From the NCBI GenBank assembly GCA_903885855.1, contig CAISKG010000355.1, positions 1 to 12,553 of the forward strand: a DNA stretch of 12,553 bases, given 5' to 3'. Shown here one piece after another: positions 1-7,424 of the stretch (its first letter is position 1; the number at the start of each line of letters is the position of its first letter). The position numbers were made by a program, and so were the translations under genes. The notes under the pieces are model-generated. The model worked only from the letters and a program-made list of their open reading frames with translations. It searched no databases and was not told where the DNA came from. This DNA is from an uncultured Planctomycetaceae bacterium. GTDB lineage: Bacteria > Planctomycetota > Planctomycetia > Pirellulales > UBA1268.

Positions 1-1486
1 CGCCCGCCCCCGGGGCGACGGTGGTGTTCGTCGTCTCGTAGCCCCCGCCCACCGCCGCGGCGCGCGTGGGGACGTAGATCGTCTCGCCGTGGTTGGCCAG
101 TTCGACGACGAGCGTGGTGCGGAAGGGGCTGGCGTTCTTGATCGCCAGGCCGTGCTCGACGAACGACTCGCCGGGGAAGGCGACCACGGCCACGTCGCGG
201 CCGAGCGTGATCACCTGCACGCCGAGGGGCATCGATTCACCGCAGCCGGCGAACTTCTTCGACAGCCCCCACCCGAGCCACTCCAGGGCCTCGTCCTGGT
301 CGACCTGGTGGCGGAGGTTGTCGATGATCAGCCGCCGGTAGGCGTCGACGTGGGCGAGGAAGTCGGGCTTCGCCCCGGCGCGGATCTCCGCCAGGAGCGC
401 CTTCGCCGCCGCCACCTGCGCGGGCGTGGCGTCGAGGAGGGGGACGGCGACGGTGGCCGAGCGCACCTGCAGCCGCGGCGCGCCGACCGCCGCGAGCCCC
501 TCCATCCCCCCCACGATCGTGCGGCCGATCGAGGCGCCGATCATGTCGGTCTTGTTCGGCTCCGCCTTCGTGGGATCGACGTGGTTGATGTTGCCGCAGC
601 AGCCGTTGCCGAAGAGCGACACCACCTGCCCGCCGAGGGCGTCGCGGCATTCGCGCTCGATGAAGAAGGGGAAGTCGGCGCTCCACAGGGTGCCCCCCAC
701 GGTGTCGAGGTGGAGGGCGAAGGAGGAGAGCACCGCGCGGGCCTTCCCGTCGGCCGTGTCGAAGCGCACGATCCCCACCTCCGGATCGATCGGCCCGGCG
801 GGGCGGATGGCGCCGGGGGTGTCGGCCTTGGCCCAGGTGCGCACCGAGCCGTCCTCCATGAGGAACCGTCGGTTGAAGGCCACGGGGGTGGCCTGGAGGG
901 CGCTGCCGGCGCGGAGGCGCACCTCCGCGGCGTCGGCGTCGGCCCGGCGCACCGCCGACACGATCCCGTCGACGAGCCGCGGCACGTACGGGGCGCGCTC
1001 GGCGGCCGGGCCGGTCGGCTCCCGGCCGGTGACGAACTGGAACAGCTCCTTGGTGTAGTCGGGGCCGGTGTGGGTGTGGGTGGCGGCGAGCATCACGGCG
1101 TCGCCCGGGATGCCCGTCTCCGCCTCGACCCGCGCGCGCACGAGGTCGGTGAGGTCGGAGGCGATGACGATCAGATCGCAGCAGACGATCGCGGCGGCGG
1201 CCTCCCCCTGGCGGAGGACGAGGGCCTTGGCGTGGAGTGGATCGGAGGTGCCCGTCGAGAGGCGCTCGAAGTAGTAGCCGCTCATCGGATAGGGGCCGAC
1301 GGGGGTGATGTCGGCGACCCCGACCCCCGCGCGGAGCGGCGCCTCCCCGGCCGCGGCGCGGCCTCGCACGCCCGGCGCGAACAGCGCGAGCCAGGCCGCG
1401 AGGGCCGCGGCGGCCCGCCACGCGAGCCGGCGCCCGGGCGCGGTGGCAGGGCCGTGCCCGAGCAGGGTGATCGGTCGAAGGGCCAT
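1..1486 (-). CDS. Neutral/alkaline ceramidase-like secreted hydrolase (C-terminus beyond left edge)
   Basis: The open frame gives 495 codons and is still open at the window edge. Residues about 22-47 form a hydrophobic leader ending in an Ala-rich cleavage region, so export is likely. The mature part follows the neutral/alkaline non-lysosomal ceramidase N-terminal family: AGVGVADITP (53-62), ATHTHTGP (135-142), ALHLD (257-261), FGNGCCGNINHVD (292-304), FPGESFVEHG (437-446) and IYVPTRAAAVGGGYE (470-484). In characterised neutral ceramidases, equivalents of the two His, the PGE Glu and the late Tyr bind zinc, and a Ser in a GDVSPN-type motif is the nucleophile. Here the Ser motif reads CCGNINHVD, so amidase action on ceramide is doubtful and the substrate is unknown. 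ATG at 1486 is chosen because GGAGG lies 9 nt upstream; an in-frame ATG at 1504 has no such site. It is the last visible gene of the operon, 40 bp after the DUF1501 gene. Confidence 0.85.
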   Translation of the reverse strand, partial: MALRPITLLGHGPATAPGRRLAWRAAAALAAWLALFAPGVRGRAAAGEAPLRAGVGVADITPVGPYPMSGYYFERLSTGTSDPLHAKALVLRQGEAAAAIVCCDLIVIASDLTDLVRARVEAETGIPGDAVMLAATHTHTGPDYTKELFQFVTGREPTGPAAERAPYVPRLVDGIVSAVRRADADAAEVRLRAGSALQATPVAFNRRFLMEDGSVRTWAKADTPGAIRPAGPIDPEVGIVRFDTADGKARAVLSSFALHLDTVGGTLWSADFPFFIERECRDALGGQVVSLFGNGCCGNINHVDPTKAEPNKTDMIGASIGRTIVGGMEGLAAVGAPRLQVRSATVAVPLLDATPAQVAAAKALLAEIRAGAKPDFLAHVDAYRRLIIDNLRHQVDQDEALEWLGWGLSKKFAGCGESMPLGVQVITLGRDVAVVAFPGESFVEHGLAIKNASPFRTTLVVELANHGETIYVPTRAAAVGGGYETTNTTVAPGAG

Positions 1487-1495
1487 GGGAATCGT

Positions 1496-1500
1496 CCTCC
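1496..1500 (-). promoter_or_regulatory. Ribosome binding site GGAGG of the ceramidase-like gene
   Basis: On the minus strand GGAGG is followed by 9 nt and then the ATG at 1486. This is the clearest Shine-Dalgarno site in the window. It decides the start against the in-frame ATG at 1504, which would place the GGAGG inside the coding region. Confidence 0.6.
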
Positions 1501-1526
1501 GCATGAGGGGAAACAGGGCGCCCGTG

Positions 1527-2975
1527 TCAGGCCAGGATGCCGCCGATCGTCGCGCCGGCCACGTCGGTGAGGCGGAAGTCGCGTCCCAGGTGGCGGAAGG
1601 TGAGGCGGCGGTGATCGAGGCCGAGGAGATGCAGGATCGTGGCGTGGAGATCGTGGACCGTGACGGGATCGACGACGGCGCGGTAGCCGATGTCGTCGGT
1701 GGCACCGTGGCTGGCACCGCCACGGATCCCCGCCCCGGCCAGCCAGGCCATGAAGCCCTGCGGGTTGTGGTCGCGGCCGTCGTTCCCCTGCGACACCGGC
1801 ATCCTTCCGAACTCGCCCCCCCAGATGACGAGCGTCTCGTCGAGGAGGCCGCGCGCGGCGAGGTCGGTGAGGAGGCCGGCGATCGGCACGTCGGTGGCCC
1901 GGCAGTGGCCGGCGTGGTTGCCCGCGAGGTCGCCGTGCGCGTCCCACTCGCCGTCGCTGTAGACCTGCACGAAGCGCACCCCCTCCTCGACGAGCCGCCG
2001 CGCCAGGAGGCACTTCGAGCCGTAGGAGCGGGTGGCGTCGTCGTCGAGGCCGTAGAGGGCGCGCGTGGCGGGGGTCTCGGAGGAGAAGTCGGTCACGCGC
2101 GCGGCGCGCGACTGCATCCGCCAGGCGAGCTCGAACGACTGGATCCGGGCCAGCAAGTCCGCCTCCCCCGGACGCGTGCCGAGATGGCGGCGGTTGAGGC
2201 TGCCGAGGAGATCGAGCTGGCGGCGCTGGCCGGCGGCGGAGAGGTCGGCCGGTCGCGCGAGGTTGAGGATCGGCGTGCCACGCGGCCGGAAGAGGGTGCC
2301 CTGGTGGGCGGCGGGGAGGAAGCCGGAGCTCCAGTTGAGCGGCCCCCCCTTCACCCCCTCGCTGTTGCCCAGCACCACGAAGCCGGGGAGATCGCGGCTC
2401 TCGCTCCCCAGCCCCCACGTCACCCAGGCGCCGGCGGCGGGGAAACCCGGCCGGGCCAGGCCCGTGTTGATCTGGTAGAGCGCGGGGACGTGGTCGTTGG
2501 AGTCGCTGTGGAGCGAGCGCACGAACGCCATCCGGTCGACGTGCCGGGCGACGGCGGGGTAGCGATCGCAGACCCAGGCCCCGCTCTCGCCGTGGCGCCG
2601 GAAGGCGAAGGGCGACTTCATGAGCGGGCCCGGACTGCCGTTGAAGACGTCGATCGCGATCCGCTGGCCGTGGCGCCGGGTGAGCTCCGGCTTGGGATCG
2701 AAGAGGTCGACGGCGCTGGGGGCCCCTTCCATGAACAGCCAGATGACGCGCGTGGCCCGCGGGCGGACGTGCGGCGCGCGGGGCGCGAGCGGATCGGCGG
2801 CAGCGGCGGGGACGGCCTCGGCGCCCAACAGCCCCTCGTCGGCCAGCACGCCGGCCAGGGCCACGCTCCCGAAGCCGGCGCCGGCCCGTGCGAGCCATCC
2901 GCGCCGCCCCACGAGCCCTGCGGCCGCTGCGCCGCCGGCGTCCGCCGGGGCGTCGCGATCGGGATCATTCGACAT
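1527..2975 (-). CDS. DUF1501 family protein (alkaline phosphatase/sulfatase-like fold, exported)
   Basis: This 482-residue protein belongs to DUF1501, a family very abundant in planctomycetes and related to the alkaline phosphatase/sulfatase fold; its reaction is not established. A twin-arginine-type leader is visible: GRRGWLARAGAGFGSVAL (23-40) followed by an Ala-rich stretch. Family landmarks are IWLFMEGAPSAVDLFDPKPE (78-97), DGEWDAHGD (341-349), IWGGEFGRMP (384-393), GRDHNPQGF (400-408) and the terminal HDLHATILHLLGLDH (441-455). The length is normal for the family. The start at 2975 gives MSNDPDRD and overlaps the end of the upstream gene by 11 bp (CCATGTCGAATGA), which suggests translational coupling. 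A longer reading from further upstream (3032) would run inside the PSD1 region and is less likely. The PSD1 partner upstream is the usual neighbour of DUF1501 genes and suggests they act together outside the cytoplasm. Confidence 0.92.
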   Translation of the reverse strand: MSNDPDRDAPADAGGAAAAGLVGRRGWLARAGAGFGSVALAGVLADEGLLGAEAVPAAAADPLAPRAPHVRPRATRVIWLFMEGAPSAVDLFDPKPELTRRHGQRIAIDVFNGSPGPLMKSPFAFRRHGESGAWVCDRYPAVARHVDRMAFVRSLHSDSNDHVPALYQINTGLARPGFPAAGAWVTWGLGSESRDLPGFVVLGNSEGVKGGPLNWSSGFLPAAHQGTLFRPRGTPILNLARPADLSAAGQRRQLDLLGSLNRRHLGTRPGEADLLARIQSFELAWRMQSRAARVTDFSSETPATRALYGLDDDATRSYGSKCLLARRLVEEGVRFVQVYSDGEWDAHGDLAGNHAGHCRATDVPIAGLLTDLAARGLLDETLVIWGGEFGRMPVSQGNDGRDHNPQGFMAWLAGAGIRGGASHGATDDIGYRAVVDPVTVHDLHATILHLLGLDHRRLTFRHLGRDFRLTDVAGATIGGILA

Positions 2976-5937
2976 GGAAGAACTCGTTCGTGGCCTGGAG
3001 CACCTGGCAGAAATCGCGCAGGGCCGCCGCATCCCCCCCTTCGGCGGCCTGCTCGGCGAGGAAGGCGAGGGCGTCGGCCTGCTCGTCGGCCCCGGGCTCG
3101 CGCGAGAGGGCGAGGCGGAAGGCGCGGCGCACGCGTGCGGCGGGATCGGGGCCCGCCTCGGCCGCCACCCGCGCCGCGAACTCCGCCGCCACGGTGCGCA
3201 CGAAGGGGTCGTTGAGCAGCGCGAGCGCCTGCGGGGCGACGGTGGTGCGATCGCGGCGGCCGCAGGTGGCCTGGGCGTCGGGCTTGTCGAAAGCCTGGAG
3301 GAGCGGATTGGGGACGACGCGCTTGTGGAACAGATAGATCGAGCGCCGCCGCACGCCGGGCCCGTCGACGAGGTCGGCGGGCCAGGGATCCTTGAGATTG
3401 CGGGCCACGATCGCCTCCGCCGGCACCGGCGCCTTCACCGCCGGGCCGAAGGGGGTGCGGTCGAGCGTGCCGGCCACCGACAGCAGCGCGTCGCGCAGCC
3501 CCTCGGCGGTGAGGCGCCCGGGGGGAAACCGGGCGAGGAGCCGGTCGTCGGGATCGAGCCGGGTGCCGTCGGGCCCCGTGCGCGCCGCCGACGCCTGCCG
3601 GTAGGTGCGGCTGGTGACGATCTGGCGATCGAGCCGCTTCAGGCTCCAGCCGTGCTCCACGAGGTCGGCGGCCAGCCACTCGAGCAGGTCCGGGTGGGAG
3701 GGGGCATCGGCGCGGACGCCGAAATCCCCCGGCGTGCGCACGAGCCCCGCGCCGAAGTGCTGCTGCCAGACCCGATTCACGATCACGCGTGCCACCAGCG
3801 CCCCGGCCCCTTCCTCGACGTCGGTGAGCCAGGCCGCGAGCGCCGCGCGCTGCAGCGTCGACGAGCCCTCGGGGGCGGCGGCGCGGGCCGCGGCGAGGTA
3901 CTCCCCCGCCGGCCGGCCGCGCGTCAGCACCGACACGAATCCCAGCCCCACGGGCTGGTCGCGGTCGTACCAGTCGCCGCGTTGGAAGAGCCAGGTGGGG
4001 CGGGGGACGGGCCCCAGATCGCGCCACCCCAGCACGGTGTCGGGGGAGCCGGGCGCCAGGGGGATCTCGGCCCGCTCGCCGCCGTGCAGCGCCGCCATCA
4101 GGCCGTAGTAGTCGCGCGCGGGGATGTGATCGTATTTGTGGTCGTGGCAGCGCACGCAGCCGAGGGTGAGCCCGAGGAAGCCGGTGCCGATCGTCGTCAG
4201 CGTGTCGTCGAGCTCGTTGTAGCGGTTGCGGAGGCGCTCGTCCTCCATGAGCCGGTCGGGGAGCGCGGCGAAGGGACCGGCGGCGAGGAACCCGGTCGCC
4301 GCGACGGCGTCGGGGACGGCGGGCTCCAGTTCGTCGCCGGCGATCTGGCGGCGCACGAAGCGATCGAAGGGGAGATCCTCGTGGAAGGCGCGGATGCAGG
4401 CGTCGCGGTAGCGCCAGGCGGTGGGACGGTCACGGTCGCTCTCCTGGCCGTCGCTGTCGGCGTAGCGCGCGACGTCGAGCCAGTGCCGCGCCCGGTGCTC
4501 CCCGTGGGCGACGTCGGCGAGGAGCTCCTCGACGACACGGTCGACCGCCCCGTCGGGATCGGCGGCATGGGCCGCCGCGAAGGCATCCACCCGCTCCGGC
4601 GTCGGCGGCAGACCGGTGAGACCGGCGTGGATGCGGCGCGCGAGCACGCGGGCGGGGGCGAGCGCCGCGGGGGCGATCCCCTCCGCTTCGAGCCGCGCGA
4701 GGACGAAGCGGTCGATGGCGCCGCGCGGCCAGGCGGCGTCGCGCGGCGTCGGCGGCGTCGGCGCCACGAGGGGACGGAAGGCCCAGTGCTCCCGGGCACG
4801 GGCCTCGCGCGGATCGGGGACGTCGTGCCCCGCCGGCCACCGCGCCCCGTCCTCGATCCAGGCCCGCACCAGGCCGATCTCGGGGGCGCTCCAGGCCGGG
4901 CCCTCCGGCGGCATGGCCGCCACACGCCCCACCCCGGCCAGCGCGTGGAGGAGCCGGCTCGAGGCGGCGTCGCCCGGCTCGAGGAGCGGGCCGTGGTGGC
5001 CGCCGGCGAGCGCCCGGCCGCGGATTCCCAGATTGAGCCCGCCGGCCTCCTCCTCGCCGGAGTGGCAGCCGAAGCAGCGCTCGCGGAGGAGCGGGAGGAT
5101 GTCGGTCACGAAATCGACGGGGCCGGGATGGCGCGGCGGCAGGCCCACGCCCTCCACCGCCATCGGCGGGCCGGCGCGGTGATTGCGCGCGATCTCCTCG
5201 TCGGCCAGGGCGCGCGAGTAGATCGCCACCAGCGCCACCTCGCCGTACCAGGGCCGCTCGCCGCCGATCTCGTTGACGAGCACCAGCCGGCAGTCGTCGG
5301 GCCAGCGGTTCATGTCGCCGGCGACGGTGTTGCGCGCCACCTCGCGGCCGTCGAGGAGGAGACGGACGACGCCGTCGGGGGTGCGCGTGGCGACGACGTG
5401 CGTGCGCCGCGTCGCCGCCGAGCCGTCCGGCGCGGGGGTGGAGGGGGTGCCGTTGTCGCTGGTGGCACTGGTGCGCAGGCGCAGGTCGTAGCGGCTCTTG
5501 TCCTGCGCGAGGGTGAGCGACCGTTTGCTCGTGTCGAGCGACAGGCTCACGATCCGCGCCGGCCCGGTCTGCACGCCGTCGGCGGGGGTCACCCAGGCCT
5601 CGATGGTGAATTGCTGCGCCTGCCGGAGGCGTGACGTGAGCCTGCCGGCGGGGCCGTCCGACGCGATCACGACCGGGGCCTGCACGGCCATCCGCCCGGC
5701 GTGGAAGCGCACCGCCTGCGGTCGGTCGATGCGCAGGTCGAGCGCCGGCTCGACGCCGGAGCGGTCGGGGATCGTGCCGGCGACGTCCCCCTCGAACGTA
5801 TAGAGCGCCTCGAGCCCGTCGACGACGCGCTCGGGCGGCGCCATGGCGTCTTCCGCGCGGGGGGCCGCGGGGGACGGCGCCGCGGCGAGGAGCGCGGCGC
5901 ACACGAGCAGGCGGAGCGGCGGCAGCGAAGGGGGCAT
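2965..5937 (-). CDS. LamG-PSCyt1-PSCyt2(DUF1549)-PSD1(DUF1553) planctomycete cytochrome-like protein
   Basis: This is a large exported protein (990 residues from the ATG at 5937). A signal peptide covers about 1-28. A concanavalin/LamG-like domain follows at about 40-255 (GLEALYTFEGD near 41, FTIEAWVTP near 110). PSCyt1 lies at about 275-370 with the c-heme motif CFGCH (288-292) and a later MPPEGP that could supply an axial Met. PSCyt2/DUF1549 is at about 400-610 with a second heme-type motif CVRCHDHKYD (594-603). PSD1/DUF1553 occupies about 700-970 (VNRVWQQHFGAGLVRTPGDFG, TSRTYRQ, FDKPDAQATCGRR, LNDPFV). The family is planctomycete-specific and its function is unknown; the heme motifs suggest electron transfer outside the cytoplasm and LamG suggests glycan or surface binding (inference). 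An in-frame GTG at 5946 is an alternative start; neither has a visible Shine-Dalgarno. The stop overlaps the DUF1501 start. Confidence 0.93.
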   Translation of the reverse strand: MPPSLPPLRLLVCAALLAAAPSPAAPRAEDAMAPPERVVDGLEALYTFEGDVAGTIPDRSGVEPALDLRIDRPQAVRFHAGRMAVQAPVVIASDGPAGRLTSRLRQAQQFTIEAWVTPADGVQTGPARIVSLSLDTSKRSLTLAQDKSRYDLRLRTSATSDNGTPSTPAPDGSAATRRTHVVATRTPDGVVRLLLDGREVARNTVAGDMNRWPDDCRLVLVNEIGGERPWYGEVALVAIYSRALADEEIARNHRAGPPMAVEGVGLPPRHPGPVDFVTDILPLLRERCFGCHSGEEEAGGLNLGIRGRALAGGHHGPLLEPGDAASSRLLHALAGVGRVAAMPPEGPAWSAPEIGLVRAWIEDGARWPAGHDVPDPREARAREHWAFRPLVAPTPPTPRDAAWPRGAIDRFVLARLEAEGIAPAALAPARVLARRIHAGLTGLPPTPERVDAFAAAHAADPDGAVDRVVEELLADVAHGEHRARHWLDVARYADSDGQESDRDRPTAWRYRDACIRAFHEDLPFDRFVRRQIAGDELEPAVPDAVAATGFLAAGPFAALPDRLMEDERLRNRYNELDDTLTTIGTGFLGLTLGCVRCHDHKYDHIPARDYYGLMAALHGGERAEIPLAPGSPDTVLGWRDLGPVPRPTWLFQRGDWYDRDQPVGLGFVSVLTRGRPAGEYLAAARAAAPEGSSTLQRAALAAWLTDVEEGAGALVARVIVNRVWQQHFGAGLVRTPGDFGVRADAPSHPDLLEWLAADLVEHGWSLKRLDRQIVTSRTYRQASAARTGPDGTRLDPDDRLLARFPPGRLTAEGLRDALLSVAGTLDRTPFGPAVKAPVPAEAIVARNLKDPWPADLVDGPGVRRRSIYLFHKRVVPNPLLQAFDKPDAQATCGRRDRTTVAPQALALLNDPFVRTVAAEFAARVAAEAGPDPAARVRRAFRLALSREPGADEQADALAFLAEQAAEGGDAAALRDFCQVLQATNEFFHVE

Positions 5938-5952
5938 GCAATGCACCGGCGG

Positions 5953-5976
5953 TGGGGCGAACCGTGCGGCGCCCCA
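5953..5976 (-). promoter_or_regulatory. Possible leader hairpin before the PSD1 gene
   Basis: TGGGGCG (5953-5959) pairs perfectly with CGCCCCA (5970-5976) across a 10-nt loop, about 15 nt upstream of the ATG at 5937 on the minus strand. There is no T-run, so it does not look like an intrinsic terminator. It could fold in the leader RNA near the start codon. In DNA this GC-rich such a stem may be chance. The rest of the 108-bp gap (5938-6045) shows only a weak -10-like TATCAT (5976-5981, minus strand) with no matching -35. Confidence 0.25.
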
Positions 5977-6045
5977 TGATACCGACGACCGCCGGCCGAC
6001 GGCTCCACCCCGGACGGGCCCTCGAGGATCCGACGCGAGGCCGCG

Positions 6046-6863
6046 TCAGGCCCCGTCGGCCCCGTCGAGGAGACGGATCTGCTGCTCGACCCACAGTCGC
6101 TCGATCCGGTCGTCGGTGAGGATGGTCGTGGCGAACTCGTCGGGATGCCGCGTGCGGAAGCGGTCGATCGGCACCAGCGAATGGTCGTGTGCGAAGAACG
6201 AGAGCAGCGTCAGGGGCGTTCCCGTCTGCGCGGCGGCGACGAGCTTGTGGTGCCCGTCGATGACGAACTGCGAAGGCGGACGGCGGTGTGCGATCCCCCG
6301 CCCGGATGCCGCATCTCTCCCAGCGAGACGACCATCGCCGTCGGCCGGCTCCCGGCCCACAGCGCCTCGCGGTACCGGCCGACCCGCTCCCAATCGATCG
6401 ACTCGATCGGCAGATGGGGCAGGATGTCCTCCGACTCCTGATAGCGCTCGAGGAAGGTGCGGACGGCGGCCTGGCCGACCGCGTCGTCCGGATCGGGGGG
6501 GAGGCGGTGCCGGATCTCCCGCTCGACGCAGCGGCACCGGTACCAGTTGTCGGCGTCGCGCTGCCGGATGGGCGCCGCGCGGAGAAGCCCCACCGTGTAC
6601 CGGCCGCGGGGCAGGAGCGGCACGATCGACTCCACGAGGGCGCCATCGACCGCGTCGACGCCCCGGCCGAGGCGCTCGTTGATCTCGTCGGGCGTGCGGG
6701 GGCGGAGCGGCTCGTCGACGAGCGAGAACCATCCCCCGCAGGTATCCGATGCCCCGCCGACCATTTCCCACAGCGGCTTGCCGCCCACGAAGAGCCCGTA
6801 CCCACGGTCGTCGCAGACGATCCGGAAGAGCCCATCCGTCGTGACCGTGATCTCGTGTGGCAT
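6046..6863 (-). pseudogene. Frameshifted gene: hypothetical protein with C-terminal VIDGHHK (ParB-like) motif
   Basis: No single frame encodes the whole protein. From the ATG at 6863 the frame reads MPHEITVTTDGLF and stays convincing through AMVVSLGEMRHPGG (176-189), then turns into a Ser/Arg-rich nonsense tail. The -1 frame resumes with QFVIDGHHKLVAAAQ (199-213) and runs to the TGA at 6046-6048. Adding one base restores exactly 272 codons; the best site is the C-run 6295-6299 (G-run on the coding strand). The N-terminal half has a Trp/Gly-rich part (KPLWEMVGG 29-37, CGGWFSLVDE 42-51) that I do not recognise. The DGHHK box resembles the DGxHR signature of ParB/sulfiredoxin-fold proteins, so nucleotide or nucleic-acid handling is possible but unproven. 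It lacks a signal peptide, so it is probably cytoplasmic. AGAGG lies 9 nt before the chosen start. The cause may be a sequencing error, a recent mutation, or less likely programmed frameshifting. Confidence 0.7.
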
Positions 6864-6872
6864 CGATGCGTG

Positions 6873-6877
6873 CCTCT
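6873..6877 (-). promoter_or_regulatory. Ribosome binding site AGAGG of the DGHHK gene
   Basis: AGAGG on the minus strand is followed by 9 nt and the ATG at 6863, the same spacing as the GGAGG of the ceramidase-like gene. It supports MPHEITV as the true N-terminus over longer upstream readings. Confidence 0.4.
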
Positions 6878-6890
6878 CGGGGCATGTCCT

Positions 6891-6908
6891 CGGCCGGTTA
6901 TACGGCCG
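6891..6908 (-). promoter_or_regulatory. Candidate -10 box (TATAAC) inside a CGGCCG dyad
   Basis: The 18-bp element is CGGCCG, GTTATA, CGGCCG: two palindromic hexamers flank a 6-bp core. On the minus strand the core is TATAAC, five of six matches to the -10 consensus, and would start transcription near 6890, leaving a leader of about 27 nt with the AGAGG site before the ATG at 6863. No good -35 is visible at 16-18 bp. The flanking repeat could be an operator overlapping the promoter. Confidence 0.35.
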
Positions 6909-6973
6909 CGAGTCGCGGCGGCGACATGCGCGTGCGGAAAAAGGGGCGATTCCCGGGGACCGGCCGGGGGACG

Positions 6974-6997
6974 CCGCGTGCGGAGACGCGGTAGGAT
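6974..6997 (+). promoter_or_regulatory. Small hairpin and weak -10-like box upstream of the fmdB-like gene
   Basis: CCGCGT (6974-6979) and ACGCGG (6986-6991) form a 6-bp stem with a 6-nt loop, followed at once by TAGGAT (6992-6997), four of six matches to a -10 box on the plus strand. A convincing -35 is missing. It lies about 100 bp before the fmdB-like start, within the divergent region 6864-7098. Apart from this and the CGGCCG dyad I see nothing in that region. Confidence 0.22.
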
Positions 6998-7098
6998 GGA
7001 CGGCACCGGAGGATCGCCAGGCCCCCCGCCGGCCCGGCCGACGCCCGGGAGCCGCCCCCGTCCGGCGGCGGATGACGTTCGCCACGGCTCGCCCCCCA

Positions 7099-7395
7099 AT
7101 GCCCACCTACGTCTACGAAATCGTCAAGCCCGACGGCACCGGCGGCGACCGCTTCGAGGTGCTGCAGCGAATCTCGGAGCCCCCCCTCGCGGCCCACCCC
7201 GAGACCGGGGAACCGGTGCGGCGCGTGATCACCGGCTTCGCCATCGGCGGCCGGGCCACCGACATCGGCAACCCCAAGCTCCTCTCCGACCGCAACCTCG
7301 ACCGCCTCGGCTTCACGAAGTACGTCAAGAGCGGCGACGGCACCTACGAGAAGACGGTGGGGAGCGGCCCGAGCCAGATCTCGGCCGACGAGTGA
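7099..7395 (+). CDS. FmdB-like small protein lacking the zinc-ribbon cysteines
   Basis: The 98-residue protein begins MPTYVYEIVKPDG and continues RFEVLQRISEPPL (18-30), HPETGEPVRRVI (33-44). This is the pattern of the FmdB/CxxC_CxxC_SSSS regulatory zinc ribbon, which normally reads about MPTYEYRCxxCG...CPxCGGPVRR. The positions of both CxxC pairs are occupied by VKPDG and HPETG, and the whole protein has no cysteine, so a structural zinc is not expected even though the surrounding pattern is kept. The C-terminal part (FAIGGRATDIGNPKLLSDRNLDRLGFTKYVKSG) is Gly/Lys-rich without a known domain. It is probably cytoplasmic; its role, including DNA binding, is unknown. The ATG at 7099 is chosen by family alignment; an in-frame ATG at 7072 would add nine residues not typical of the family. 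It is first in a plus-strand pair with the CotH-like gene, 29 bp apart. Confidence 0.82.
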   Translation: MPTYVYEIVKPDGTGGDRFEVLQRISEPPLAAHPETGEPVRRVITGFAIGGRATDIGNPKLLSDRNLDRLGFTKYVKSGDGTYEKTVGSGPSQISADE

Positions 7396-7424
7396 TCCCG
7401 GCCTTGCCGCGACGATTCCCCGCG

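Noticed and set aside
89..1570. Plus-strand open frame of 493 codons opposite the ceramidase-like gene
   Set aside because: Same GC-driven antisense effect; the minus strand carries a recognisable family with a ribosome site.
2620..5634. Very long plus-strand open frame (1004 codons) opposite the PSD1 gene
   Set aside because: Its translation is a low-complexity Gly/Ala/Arg/Val/Glu mix with no domain, while the minus strand encodes a full PSCyt/PSD1 protein with two heme motifs. In DNA this GC-rich, stops are rare and antisense frames stay open.
6289..6306. Programmed -1 ribosomal frameshift site in the DGHHK gene
   Set aside because: The codons GGC GGG GGA do not allow good re-pairing in the -1 frame and no downstream structure stands out; a missing base in a homopolymer is simpler.
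6288..7424. Upstream extension of the CotH-like frame on the plus strand
   Set aside because: The extension runs antisense through the DGHHK gene and out of frame through the fmdB-like gene and is low complexity; the signal peptide begins at 7425.
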